From F23-B02 sp963620985 (lineage in GTDB: Bacteria > Bacillota > Clostridia > Oscillospirales > Oscillospiraceae), in contig CAVFCI010000003.1 in the NCBI GenBank assembly GCA_963620985.1, positions 1 to 64,000 on the forward strand: a stretch of 64,000 nucleotides of DNA, written 5' to 3'. The notes below the pieces were generated by a model that saw nothing but the letters and a program-made list of their open reading frames with translations, did no database searches and was not told the DNA's origin. Positions 7,294 to 16,323 of the stretch are shown here, piece by piece (the stretch's first letter is position 1; every line of letters begins with the position of its first letter). The position numbers and the translations under genes are program-made.

Positions 7294-9437
7294 AAAATAT
7301 CTTCACAATATGCCGCAACGACCTGCGCAGGATATCCTCGAGCGTCGTCGCCATCGTCATCATTCTCGGCCTTGCCGCAGTGCCCTGCCTTTACGCATGG
7401 TTCAACATTTTCTCGAACTGGGATCCCTACGGCACGGATGCCACCTCGCGCATCAAGGTCGCCGTCGCCTCCGAGGATGCCGGCGCAAGCGTGCTGGGTC
7501 TGAAGATAAACATCGGCGATCAGGTCATATCCGCGCTGGAGGCAAACGATGTCATCGGCTGGCAGTTTGTCGATACCAAGCAGGATGCCCTCGACCTTGT
7601 ATACAGCGGCGACTGCTACGCGGCGCTCGTCGTGCCCGAGGATTTCACCACCGATGTCACCAGCTTTTTAAGCGGCGACATTACCAATCCCGAGATAATC
7701 TTCTACCAGAACGATAAGAAAAACGCCATCGCGCCCAAGATAACCGGCAAGGCAAAGACCGCCGTTCAGGAGCAGGTCAACGCGACCTTCGTGCAGACGA
7801 TATCCGACGATATCGCCTCGCTGATCTCCGTTGCCAACGCAAACGGCGTGACCGCCGAGAGCCTTCTGAACGATCTGAGCTCCGATATAAGCGATCTGAG
7901 CCTCAAGCTTTCCGACTGCTGCGCGGCTCTGAGCGCCGCAAACGGTCTGACAAACTCGGCGCGCAACCTCATAAGCGTTGCGGTCAACCTCTGCAACAAC
8001 ACCTCGGCCACGCTCGACCAGTCCAAGGAGCTTTTAAACAAGGTCAGCGACGACACCGCGACGATAGACAGCCGCATCGACACCACCGTGCAGAGCGTGA
8101 CCACCGCCCTTGCGCAGGCCGACTCGAACCTCGCCGCTATCCAGACCAGCCTTGAGGATGCGTTTTCCGACATAAACCGCTATAACGAATATGTTTCCAC
8201 CGGCCTCGCCGCCGACGTTGCGATGCTCGACGCACTGAGCACCAACTGCTCGGATATGGCGCAGTCGTTTACCTCCATTGGCTTTGATGCCGCTGCGGCG
8301 CAGATGTCGGAGCTGGCATCAAAGCTCAAGAGCCTGAGCGCAGCCCTCGGCTCCCTGCAAACCGCGACCGACGAAAGCTGGGCGGATGTGCTCGCGCAGC
8401 AGGAGTCGATAATAGGCTCGATCACCTCCGCACGCGAGACGATAAGCAGCCTCTCGGCCACAGTCAGCAGCGATCTCGGACCTAAGCTGCACGCGGCGCT
8501 GAACAATGCGCAGGGCGCATCGAGCACCGTCAGCTCCGTGCTCGGCAGGCTCCAGAGCTCGACGAGCGCACTGAGCGGAACGCTCAACACCTACCTCGGC
8601 TCTATAGGCACGATGCAGTCCGGCTTTGCCGACACGCAGAAGGCCATAGAGGGCGCACAGGCAGAGCTCAAGGTCATATCCGAGTTCGTCTCGGCGCTTG
8701 CCGGCAGCAAGCTGCTTGCCGAGGTATCGGATACGCTTGAAAACAACGGCGACCTCGTCGGCGGATATCTCGCCTCGCCCATCAGCATGGACACCGTAAT
8801 AAAGTACGAGATCGAGACCTACGGCTCGGCAATGGCTCCGTTCTACACGGTGCTGGCGCAGTGGGTCGGCGCACTGCTCAACGCGGTGTTCCTCAAGGTC
8901 AGGCTCCGCAAGGAGGATGAGCCGGCAAACCTCCGCCTGCACGAGAGATTTTTCGGACGCTACGGTCTGTTCTTCCTCGTCGCGGTTGGTCAGGCGCTCA
9001 TCGTTTCGCTGGGCGATCTGTACTATGTCCAGATCCAGTGCCTGTACCCGTGGCGCTTTGTGCTCGCCGCGGTCGTCACCGGCATCAGCTTCTCGCTTTT
9101 AAACTACGCGCTTGTTTTCGCGCTCGACAATATCGGTATGGCGATCTCGGTTATCGTCATGGTCATCCAGGTCGGCGGCTCGGGCGGCACCTACCCCGTG
9201 GAGGTACTGCCGGATATATTCCAGAAGCTGTACGACTTCATGCCCTTCAAATACGCTATGAACGCTATGCGTGAGACCATCGGAGGGATGTACGGCAATG
9301 CCTATCTGTTCAATATCGAGGTCCTTGCGGGAATCGCAGTAGGCTCGATAATAATGGGACTTGCCCTGTACTACCCCTGCCTTGGCCTGAACCGCTTAAT
9401 TGAAACAAGTAAAAGAAGGAGCGAGATTATGCTATGA
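7290..9437 (+). CDS. YhgE/Pip-type membrane protein (second copy)
   Basis: 715-aa paralogue of the protein at 4785, with the same plan: N-terminal helix, YAWFNIFSNWDPYGTDATSRIKVAVASED motif region, a long helical stalk (about 190-490) and a C-terminal membrane bundle with GGSGGTYPVEVLPDIF. The GTG start overlaps the upstream stop (GTGA). Two different copies in one operon suggest a heteromeric complex. The last four bases overlap the next gene (ATGA). Confidence 0.9.
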   Translation: MKNIFTICRNDLRRISSSVVAIVIILGLAAVPCLYAWFNIFSNWDPYGTDATSRIKVAVASEDAGASVLGLKINIGDQVISALEANDVIGWQFVDTKQDALDLVYSGDCYAALVVPEDFTTDVTSFLSGDITNPEIIFYQNDKKNAIAPKITGKAKTAVQEQVNATFVQTISDDIASLISVANANGVTAESLLNDLSSDISDLSLKLSDCCAALSAANGLTNSARNLISVAVNLCNNTSATLDQSKELLNKVSDDTATIDSRIDTTVQSVTTALAQADSNLAAIQTSLEDAFSDINRYNEYVSTGLAADVAMLDALSTNCSDMAQSFTSIGFDAAAAQMSELASKLKSLSAALGSLQTATDESWADVLAQQESIIGSITSARETISSLSATVSSDLGPKLHAALNNAQGASSTVSSVLGRLQSSTSALSGTLNTYLGSIGTMQSGFADTQKAIEGAQAELKVISEFVSALAGSKLLAEVSDTLENNGDLVGGYLASPISMDTVIKYEIETYGSAMAPFYTVLAQWVGALLNAVFLKVRLRKEDEPANLRLHERFFGRYGLFFLVAVGQALIVSLGDLYYVQIQCLYPWRFVLAAVVTGISFSLLNYALVFALDNIGMAISVIVMVIQVGGSGGTYPVEVLPDIFQKLYDFMPFKYAMNAMRETIGGMYGNAYLFNIEVLAGIAVGSIIMGLALYYPCLGLNRLIETSKRRSEIML

Positions 9438-10096
9438 TCATTGATTTCAAGGCACATGTCATGCCGGGCATGGACAAAACCTGCAAAAGCAGGATCGACA
9501 CCATTCGCCGCCTTATGGCGGCGAAGGATGCCGGTGTCGATGTGATCGTCGCCGCACCCGTTTACGATCCCGACGAGTGCAGCGTCGAGGACTTTCTCGA
9601 CCGCCGCCGCCAGTCCGAGGATATCCTCGGCAGCCTCATGAACGATGAGCTGCCCGAGGTGCTGCCCGCTGCGGTGGTGAAGTTCAGCGAAAGACTTCTG
9701 GATGAGGAGGAGCTTCCGAAGCTCTGCTTCGGCGATAGGTGCTTCCTGCTGAACATGGAGGGCGTTGAGTGGAACGACACGACCGAGGCAGTGCTGCGCA
9801 GGCTGTCCGGCAAGCTCGGCATGAACGTCATCCTCACCGACGCGGGGGAGGACGTGCTCAAAAACCACGAGAAGCTTCAGCAGCTCGGCGTTCACCTCAT
9901 GCTCGACCTCGACGAGATCCACCACAAGAAGCAGATACGCGCCTACCTACCGCTCATCGGCAGCGGCCTTGTCTGCGCCCTTTGCAGCGACTGGGCATCA
10001 GAAGCGCCCTACCGCTTCCTGCGCAAGACCATAAGACGCATGGACGAGGCCTTTGACACCGTTATGGCCGCCTCCGCGCACCTGCTGGGCAAATGA
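9434..10096 (+). CDS. Degenerate CpsB/PHP-like protein
   Basis: 220-aa protein whose overall pattern follows the CpsB/YwqE family of PHP-fold manganese tyrosine phosphatases. It opens MIIDFKAHVMPGMDKT (family: DIHSHILPGIDDG-like), then VDVIVAAPVYDP (family: IATPHY) and CALCSDWAS near the end (family: ASDAH). The first metal-binding His of HxH is replaced (F-K-A-H), the TPH His by Val, and the late DxH is changed. It is therefore probably catalytically dead and may act as a regulator or scaffold (inference). It overlaps the second YhgE gene by 4 bp and ends the operon. Confidence 0.65.
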   Translation: MIIDFKAHVMPGMDKTCKSRIDTIRRLMAAKDAGVDVIVAAPVYDPDECSVEDFLDRRRQSEDILGSLMNDELPEVLPAAVVKFSERLLDEEELPKLCFGDRCFLLNMEGVEWNDTTEAVLRRLSGKLGMNVILTDAGEDVLKNHEKLQQLGVHLMLDLDEIHHKKQIRAYLPLIGSGLVCALCSDWASEAPYRFLRKTIRRMDEAFDTVMAASAHLLGK

Positions 10097-10123
10097 GACC
10101 CACGGAAAAATAGAGAAGAATGC

Positions 10124-10156
10124 TTACCCCCGACCGCTTTTGCACGTCGGGGGTAA
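10124..10156. terminator. 11-bp hairpin after the YhgE operon
   Basis: TTACCCCCGAC (10124-10134) pairs exactly with GTCGGGGGTAA (10146-10156). It lacks a proper downstream T run on the plus strand, so it may be an imperfect terminator or only an RNA-stabilising stem. Confidence 0.5.
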
Positions 10157-10164
10157 AAAATATG

Positions 10165-10195
10165 TTGACTCTACAATAGATGTAGAGTTTAATAT
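10165..10195 (+). promoter_or_regulatory. MerR-type promoter with 19-bp spacer and dyad operator
   Basis: TTGACT (10165-10170) and TAATAT (10190-10195) are 19 bp apart, longer than the usual 17. Within the spacer is the dyad ACTCTAC-N7-GTAGAGT (10168-10188). This is the arrangement MerR-family activators untwist. The operon it serves encodes a MATE exporter and a MerR regulator, so autoregulated drug-inducible control is likely. Confidence 0.85.
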
Positions 10196-10218
10196 AACTG
10201 CCTGTAAGGAGTGATACC

Positions 10219-11556
10219 ATGGAACGCAATCTGACTACGGGCAGCGTTTTTAAAAACATCGTCATTTTCTCGCTGCCGTACTTTTTATCATATTTTCTGC
10301 AAACGCTCTACGGTCTGGCAGACCTCTTCATAATCGGCCAGTACGAGGGCGTTGCCTCGACGACGGCGGTGTCTATCGGCAGTCAGGTCATGCATATGCT
10401 GACTGTTATGATAGTCGGCCTTGCCATGGGCACGACGGTGTCGATAGGCCGCGCGGTCGGAGCGGGCGATAAAAAGCGCGTCTCGGCCTGCGTGGGCAAC
10501 ACCGTGACGCTGTTCATGCTCGTGTCGCTCGCCATGACTGCGGTGCTCATACTGCTCGTGCGCCCGATAGTCTCGGTCATGTCAACGCCCGAGGAGGCTG
10601 TGGAGGGCACGGTGAGCTACCTTGTCATCTGCTTTGCCGGCATCCCGCTCATCACGGCCTACAACATCATAAGCAGCATCTTCCGCGGCATGGGCGACAG
10701 CAAGAGCCCCATGTATTTCATCGCTGTGGCCTGCGCCGCGAACATAGCGCTCGACTATCTGTTCATGGGCGCGATGAGCCTCGGCCCTGCCGGAGCTGCG
10801 CTCGGCACGACGCTTGCGCAGGCGGTGAGCGTTTTGACCGCGCTTATTGCAATACGCCGCCGCAGCAGCATATCGCTTTCAAAAAGCGACCTGCGCCCGC
10901 AAAGCGGAGTTATGAGCCAGATACTTTCCATCGGCGTGCCCGTCGCGCTTCAGGACGGGCTTATCCAGATCGCCTTCATCCTCATAACCGTTATCGCAAA
11001 CCGGCGCGGCCTCACCGATGCCGCCGCAGTCGGCATAGTCGAAAAATTCATAAGCTTCGTGTTCCTCGTGCCCTCGTCGATGCTCTCGACGGTGTCGGCG
11101 CTCGGTGCGCAGAACCTCGGCGCGGGCAAGCCCGAGCGGGCAAGGCAGACGCTGTGGTATTCCATTGCCATCGCAGCCGGCTTCGGCGTGCTCGTGAGCG
11201 TGCTCATCCAGTTTATCGCCGAGCCCGTCGTCGGCCTGTTCACGCACGACGAGGCCGTCATCACGGCGGGAGGCCCCTACCTGCGCGGCTATATCTTCGA
11301 CTGCCTCTTTGCCGGAGTGCACTTCTGCTTCAGCGGCTATTTCTGCGCATGCGGCAGGTCGATGATCTCGTTTATCCACAACATATCGGGCGTTACGCTC
11401 GTGCGAGTGCCGGGCGCGTACTTCATGTCGAAAATGTTTCCCGCGACGCTGCTGCCCATGGGACTTGCGACGGCGGCAGGCTCTGTTTTGCAGGTGCTTA
11501 TCTGCATCGCCGCCTACAGGATAATACGCCGCAGGGAGGTGCGGGAGCTTGGATAA
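10219..11556 (+). CDS. MATE-family multidrug exporter
   Basis: 445-aa integral membrane protein with about 12 helices in two similar halves (MatE domains). It would export cationic drugs or metabolites with Na+ or H+ antiport. Typical segments are IVIFSLPYFLSYFLQTLYGLADLFIIGQY at the start and ISSIFRGMGDSKSPMYF in the middle. AAGGAG lies before the ATG. It overlaps the downstream merR gene by 8 bp and is transcribed from a MerR-type promoter, so expression is probably induced by a substrate. The substrate is unknown. Confidence 0.92.
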   Translation: MERNLTTGSVFKNIVIFSLPYFLSYFLQTLYGLADLFIIGQYEGVASTTAVSIGSQVMHMLTVMIVGLAMGTTVSIGRAVGAGDKKRVSACVGNTVTLFMLVSLAMTAVLILLVRPIVSVMSTPEEAVEGTVSYLVICFAGIPLITAYNIISSIFRGMGDSKSPMYFIAVACAANIALDYLFMGAMSLGPAGAALGTTLAQAVSVLTALIAIRRRSSISLSKSDLRPQSGVMSQILSIGVPVALQDGLIQIAFILITVIANRRGLTDAAAVGIVEKFISFVFLVPSSMLSTVSALGAQNLGAGKPERARQTLWYSIAIAAGFGVLVSVLIQFIAEPVVGLFTHDEAVITAGGPYLRGYIFDCLFAGVHFCFSGYFCACGRSMISFIHNISGVTLVRVPGAYFMSKMFPATLLPMGLATAAGSVLQVLICIAAYRIIRRREVRELG

Positions 11557-12367
11557 GGACGAGCTTTTTTCAATCGGCGAGACGGCGCGTATGTTCGGCC
11601 TGAGCGTCGGTACGCTGCGCCACTACGAGGCGCTCGGGCTCGTGAGCCCCGAGTACGTCGATCCCGGCACCGGCTACCGCTATTACAGCGTGCGGCAGTT
11701 TGAACCCCTGAACACCGTAAGATACCTGCGCATGCTGGACATGCCGCTGCCCGAGATCGGCGATTTTCTCAAAAACCGCGATGTCGGCAACATCGAACAG
11801 AAGCTTCTGCACCAGAAGGCGGAGATCGAAAAGAAGCAGCGCGAGCTGCGGATAATCGGGCGCAGGATAGACAAGCGCCTGAGCATGCTCGCCGACGCAA
11901 AAAGCGCACCGCTCGACCTCATAGAAGAAAAAACGCTGCCGCCCTGCCGCCTTGTGTGGGTCGAAAAGCCGCTGGAGCTGGACAACGCGCTGAACATGGA
12001 GCTGCCCATACGCAGGCTCGACGGCAGCCGCCGCGACACCGCCGTGTTCCTCGGCAAGGTCGGCGTCGGAATATCGAAGGAAAACCTACTGGGCGAACGC
12101 TACGACAAATACGACTGCATTTTCCTCATCCTCGACGAGGACGAGGCCGGAGACGGGGCTCGTGAGCTGCCGGAGACGCGCTGCGTAACGCTCCGCTACT
12201 GCGGGAGCCACCGCGAGGCCGCCGCGCAGTATGAAAGGCTCGCGCTTTATATGCGCTCGCACGGCCTTGCTCCCGCCGGCTTTTCCCGCGAGGTCACGAT
12301 GATAGACTACGGTGTGACGAGCGACCCGGAGCAGTTCGTAACGCAGATAAGCATACCCGTAGAATAG
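11549..12367 (+). CDS. MerR-family regulator with GyrI-like effector domain
   Basis: 272-aa regulator. The N-terminal winged helix reads FSIGETARMFGLSVGTLRHYEALGLV, followed by GYRYYSVRQF and a dimerising coiled coil (about residues 75-120). The C-terminal half (about 130-272) resembles GyrI/BmrR-type small-molecule domains. The start is TTG at 11549, inside the MATE gene, with GGGAGG upstream. The nearby dyad in a 19-bp spacer is its likely operator. The ligand is unknown. Confidence 0.9.
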   Translation: MDKDELFSIGETARMFGLSVGTLRHYEALGLVSPEYVDPGTGYRYYSVRQFEPLNTVRYLRMLDMPLPEIGDFLKNRDVGNIEQKLLHQKAEIEKKQRELRIIGRRIDKRLSMLADAKSAPLDLIEEKTLPPCRLVWVEKPLELDNALNMELPIRRLDGSRRDTAVFLGKVGVGISKENLLGERYDKYDCIFLILDEDEAGDGARELPETRCVTLRYCGSHREAAAQYERLALYMRSHGLAPAGFSREVTMIDYGVTSDPEQFVTQISIPVE

Positions 12368-12370
12368 AAA

Positions 12371-12396
12371 AAGCCCGCGTCAGACGACGCGGGCTT
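12371..12396. terminator. Terminator between merR and rpmE
   Basis: AAGCCCGCGTC (12371-12381) pairs exactly with GACGCGGGCTT (12386-12396). The flanking A run on the plus strand gives a T run for minus-strand transcripts, so it best serves rpmE but may stop both converging units. Confidence 0.85.
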
Positions 12397-12425
12397 AAGC
12401 TTTGTAATATCAAAGTAATATCAAA

Positions 12426-12626
12426 TTACTTGATGCCGTACTTCTTGTTGAACTTATCAACACGGCCACTGGTATCGACCAGCTTCTGCTTGCCGGTGTA
12501 GAAGGGGTGGCACTTCGAGCAGATCTCGACGCTGATGTTGGGGCGGGTCGAGCCGGTCTCGATAGTTGCGCCGCAGGCGCACTTTATAACGGTGGGCTGA
12601 TAGTTAGGATGGATTCCTGCCTTCAT
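12426..12626 (-). CDS. rpmE: 50S ribosomal protein L31 (zinc-type)
   Basis: 66-aa ribosomal protein of the large subunit. The zinc ribbon is intact, with CAC near residues 16-18 and CSKC near 36-39, so this is the C+ zinc-binding form and not the zinc-independent paralogue. The C-terminal FYTGKQKLVDTSGRVDKFNKKYG is typical. It has its own promoter at 12694-12722 and a terminator directly downstream. Confidence 0.97.
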   Translation of the reverse strand: MKAGIHPNYQPTVIKCACGATIETGSTRPNISVEICSKCHPFYTGKQKLVDTSGRVDKFNKKYGIK

Positions 12627-12693
12627 TGTTCATATCTCCTCGTCATAGGCTGTCTTGAGCACGCGGAGCGCATGGTTACAAGACGCAAAGCTA

Positions 12694-12722
12694 ATTTTAG
12701 CACAGGCAATATCCGATTGCAA
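12694..12722 (-). promoter_or_regulatory. rpmE promoter
   Basis: On the minus strand, TTGCAA (12717-12722) is followed after 17 bp by TAAAAT (12694-12699), about 70 bp before the rpmE start. Good match to the sigma-A pattern. Confidence 0.7.
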
Positions 12723-12754
12723 GAGTTTTTTTACAGCGTGTTAAAAAACGCCAC

Positions 12755-12786
12755 ATTTTTTGTGAAGCGCACGCTTCACAAAAAAT
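12755..12786. terminator. Perfect 15-bp inverted repeat downstream of addA
   Basis: ATTTTTTGTGAAGCG (12755-12769) and its exact complement (12772-12786), 2-nt spacing, with T runs available on both strands. It probably ends the addB-addA transcript. The sequence from here to 12834 shows no gene. Confidence 0.85.
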
Positions 12787-12834
12787 CTCGCTGCGGCGCT
12801 GACAGGCGGCAGTGTTCAGCTTCCGTCAGCTTCC

Positions 12835-15800
12835 TCAGAAGCATAGGTTTTGTGACGGTCTGCATTTTATGTTTACGCTTTCCCCTGAGTAGAGGAAGTA
12901 CAGCACGCACTCACGCACGGGAAGGCCGGTCATGCGTTCGGCGGCCCATGCGTAGGCCTTGAGCTGGCTCTCGTAGCTTTTTGCACGCTCGAGCGCCTCC
13001 TCGCCGCGCACGCGGTCGGTCTTGTAGTCGATGATCGTTATCTCGCCTCGCTCGACTATCATGCAGTCGATAACGCCCTGAAGCAGCACACTCTCGCCCT
13101 CGCCGCCGGAAAAGAAGCTCTCCGCCGGACACAGGAGCGAAAATTTGAACTCGCGCCGGAGCTTATCGGCGTTTAATATCCTCTGTCCCAGAGGCGAGGC
13201 GAACAGGCGCAGGATGCACTGCGTATCGACGGCCTCGGCCTGACGGGGGCTCAAAAAGCGCTCCGACACGAGCCGCCGCAGCTCGCCCTGTACAGCCTCC
13301 TCGGAGCCGGTTTCTGCATAGTCGATGTATTGCAGCAGCGTGTGCGCCGCAGAGCCGCGCTGCGTGGGGCTGAGCGCCTGCTCCTGCCCGAGCCTCGGCG
13401 TGCGGAAGCGCGGCTTAAGCCTCGGCGCAAGGCTCGCGGCCTCTCCGTCGGGCTCCTCCAGATGCTTGAGCTCCGTCGCCGTGACCTTCGAGGGCAGCCG
13501 TGCCGCAGCCTCGTGCGGATAGGAAAACGCAAGATTCTGCCGCAGCCTTTCGACGGCCTGCGCGTCCGCAGCGGGTCTTTCGGGAGCGGTCTCATGCTCC
13601 TGCACAGCCGCGGCCTCCTCCGCCAAAACGGTCGTCAGGCGGAGCTTATCCTCGCCGAGGCAAAGCTGCGCGCAGATCATCCAGTCGGACATGGACTGCA
13701 TCGACATGAGCAGCTCCGGCGACATGGGCACGGTGCATTGCGGTCTCAGCTTGTCGATATGCTTGTCGGGCTCCTTGACCGCCGCCGTGACGATGAGCCG
13801 CTCCCGCGCACGGGTGAGCGCAACGTACAGCAGGCGCATTTCCTCCGACAGCAGCTCGCGCTTTAAGCGCTGCTTTATCGCGTTTCGCGCAAGGCCGGGG
13901 TATTCGAGCCTGCGCCGCAGGTCGCAGACCTTGGGGCCGAGGCCGAGCTCGGGGTGGATGAGCACCGTCGCCTTCAGGTCTGCCGTGTTGAACCTGCGCG
14001 AGGTATCACACAGGAACACGACAGGAAACTCCAGACCCTTGGACTTGTGGATGGTCATTATCTTCACTGCGCCCTCGGATGACGCAGCGCCCATATCGCC
14101 GCCGCGCTCTGCAAGCTGCCTGAGCCACAGGCAGAAGCGGTGCAGCCCGTGAAAGCCTCCGGCGGCAAAGCGCTTTGCAAGCTCCGGCATCATGCGGAGG
14201 TTCGCGCACCTCTGCGGTGCGTCCTGCATCGCGGCGCACAGCGCCATGAGATCGAGCTCGTTGTAAATAAACAGCAGCAGCTCGTCCACCGGCGTATCGG
14301 CTGCGCGTGAGCGCAGCCTGTCCAGCGTTTCGAGAAAGTGCGCGCACTTTTCGTTCGTCTCCGCGGCCTTTCTGAGCGCCGTGTAAAAATTGCTGTCGCG
14401 GTCGCACAGGCGTATCTCCGTCAGCTCGTCGGCGGAAAAGCCGAAGGCGCTCGAGCGCAGAACGGCGATGAGCGCAACGTCCTGATGCGGATTGTCGATT
14501 ATGGCAAGCAGGCTCATGAGCGAGGCTATCTCCGTCGAGCCGAAGAAGCTCCCGCCCTGACCGGCGGCGACGGGTATGCCGCGCAGTATGAGCTCGCGGC
14601 GGTATACCTCGCCCACGGAGTTTGCCGAGCGCATCAGAAGCGCAATGTCACCGTAGCCGAGGGCGCGGCCGGATACCGTCATGCCCGAGCGCATGAGCTC
14701 AAGTATCCTCTCCGCGACGACGGCGGCCTCCTTCTCGGTCTTATCTCGCAGATCGTCATCATCGCTCTTCGTGTCGATAAGTATCAGCTCGGGAGCTGCT
14801 CCCGCGTCGGAATACACGCCGCCGCAGCGCAGCCGCGCATTCTCGTCGTAATCGACCTCGCCGAGCTTTTTGGACATGCAGGCGGAAAAAACGCCGTTTA
14901 TGCCGTCAATGACCTCCTGCCGCGAGCGGAAGTTTTCCTGAAGCATGATCTTGGCAGGCTCGCTGTCCCGCGCCTGCGCCAAAAACGCATAGCGCTCGTA
15001 TTTTTCGGTGAATATGAGGGGATCGGCAAGGCGGAAGCGATAGATCGACTGCTTCACGTCGCCGACCATGAACAGGTTTTCGCCGTTTTTCGACAGGGCG
15101 CGGAAGATATCGTCCTGCACGCGGTTCACATCCTGATACTCGTCCACCATTATCTCGCAGAAGCGCTGCGAGGTCTCGCATGCAAGCTCGGTGGGACTGC
15201 CGTCCTCGTTTGTCAGGAGCTGCGCGGTCAGGTGCTCGAGGTCTGCAAAATCGACCTCGGCGCGGCGGCGCTTTTCGGCGGCATACACCCTGTCAAAGCG
15301 CAGCGTCAGCTCTATGAGCGCCCGCATGCGGGGCGCTGTGCTGCGCATACCGGCAAGAAGCTCCTCGCTGCTTTCCGAGAGCAGCTTTGCGTATTTATCG
15401 CTGCTTTTCTTGCATAGGTCGCGCACGTCCTTCGTGCCTTTCCGAAGCGCCTCGTCGTGCGGCTTCGTGACCGCTCCGACCCTCGGATAGCTTATCGGCA
15501 GAGCCTGACGCGCCCTGTCCCAGCCAAGGGAGCAGGCGCGTACAAGCTCACGCAGGGAAAGCGCCGTTTCCTCAAAGCTCGAAGCGTATTTTTCCGCAAC
15601 GGCGGGGTCTTCCGCCGCAAGGCGGCACACCTCGTCCATCCGCTGAGCCCAGAACAGCGCGTCGTCCTGCACGTTTTTAAGTATCTCCGCGCCCCAGACG
15701 GTGCTTCCGGCATCCTCTCCCGCAGGCTCGAGCGTGTCCAGCTGCCGCCGCAGCCAGAGCTCGGGTCTTGCGTGGCTCTGCGTCTTGCGATGCAGCGTGA

Positions 15801-16323
15801 GCACCGTTTCGGCAAGCTTGCTGTCGTCGCGCCGCCCCATGCAGAGGCTGTCGGTCAGAAGCAAAAAGCTCTCCTCGCCCTCCTCGTAGCAGTCGTCGAG
15901 CAAGCGCTGGATAACGCGCTGCTTTATGGCCTCGGCTCTGTCCTCCTCGATGACCCGAAACTCAGGCGAGAGCTGCGCCGCGTGGCAGTTCTCGCGCAGG
16001 AAGCTCTGGCAGAAGGAGTCGATCGTTCCGATCTGCGCCTTGGCGCAAAGTGCGCTCTGGCGGCGCAGGCGGCTGTTTTCGGGATCCGCTGCAAGGCGCT
16101 CGGATATCTCGTCAAGTATGCGGCCTCTCAGCTCCGCCGCGGCTGCCTTGGTGAAGGTTATGACCAGAAACGAGTCTATATCCGCGTCATGCTCTATGCG
16201 CCGCAGCAGGCGCTCGGTCAGAACTCTCGTCTTTCCGCTTCCCGCCGCCGCCGAGACGAGCACGGCGCGTCCCGATTCCTCTATCGCGGCCTTCTGCGCG
16301 CTTGTCGGCTCAAAGCCCGCCAT
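12835..16323 (-). CDS. addA: Helicase-nuclease subunit AddA
   Basis: 1162-aa ATP-dependent UvrD-type helicase and exonuclease, partner of AddB in processing double-strand DNA ends at Chi-like sites for RecA repair. The N-terminal Q motif and Walker A read FEPTSAQKAAIEESGRAVLV then SAAAGSGKT; the DEYQDVN motif (Walker B) and the late TIHKSKGLEFPVVF and LLYVALTRARERL helicase motifs are present. The C-terminal nuclease motif is EITIIDYKTDRV (RecB-type). It overlaps addB by 14 bp. The length is near the usual 1200. Confidence 0.95.
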   Translation of the reverse strand: MAGFEPTSAQKAAIEESGRAVLVSAAAGSGKTRVLTERLLRRIEHDADIDSFLVITFTKAAAAELRGRILDEISERLAADPENSRLRRQSALCAKAQIGTIDSFCQSFLRENCHAAQLSPEFRVIEEDRAEAIKQRVIQRLLDDCYEEGEESFLLLTDSLCMGRRDDSKLAETVLTLHRKTQSHARPELWLRRQLDTLEPAGEDAGSTVWGAEILKNVQDDALFWAQRMDEVCRLAAEDPAVAEKYASSFEETALSLRELVRACSLGWDRARQALPISYPRVGAVTKPHDEALRKGTKDVRDLCKKSSDKYAKLLSESSEELLAGMRSTAPRMRALIELTLRFDRVYAAEKRRRAEVDFADLEHLTAQLLTNEDGSPTELACETSQRFCEIMVDEYQDVNRVQDDIFRALSKNGENLFMVGDVKQSIYRFRLADPLIFTEKYERYAFLAQARDSEPAKIMLQENFRSRQEVIDGINGVFSACMSKKLGEVDYDENARLRCGGVYSDAGAAPELILIDTKSDDDDLRDKTEKEAAVVAERILELMRSGMTVSGRALGYGDIALLMRSANSVGEVYRRELILRGIPVAAGQGGSFFGSTEIASLMSLLAIIDNPHQDVALIAVLRSSAFGFSADELTEIRLCDRDSNFYTALRKAAETNEKCAHFLETLDRLRSRAADTPVDELLLFIYNELDLMALCAAMQDAPQRCANLRMMPELAKRFAAGGFHGLHRFCLWLRQLAERGGDMGAASSEGAVKIMTIHKSKGLEFPVVFLCDTSRRFNTADLKATVLIHPELGLGPKVCDLRRRLEYPGLARNAIKQRLKRELLSEEMRLLYVALTRARERLIVTAAVKEPDKHIDKLRPQCTVPMSPELLMSMQSMSDWMICAQLCLGEDKLRLTTVLAEEAAAVQEHETAPERPAADAQAVERLRQNLAFSYPHEAAARLPSKVTATELKHLEEPDGEAASLAPRLKPRFRTPRLGQEQALSPTQRGSAAHTLLQYIDYAETGSEEAVQGELRRLVSERFLSPRQAEAVDTQCILRLFASPLGQRILNADKLRREFKFSLLCPAESFFSGGEGESVLLQGVIDCMIVERGEITIIDYKTDRVRGEEALERAKSYESQLKAYAWAAERMTGLPVRECVLYFLYSGESVNIKCRPSQNLCF

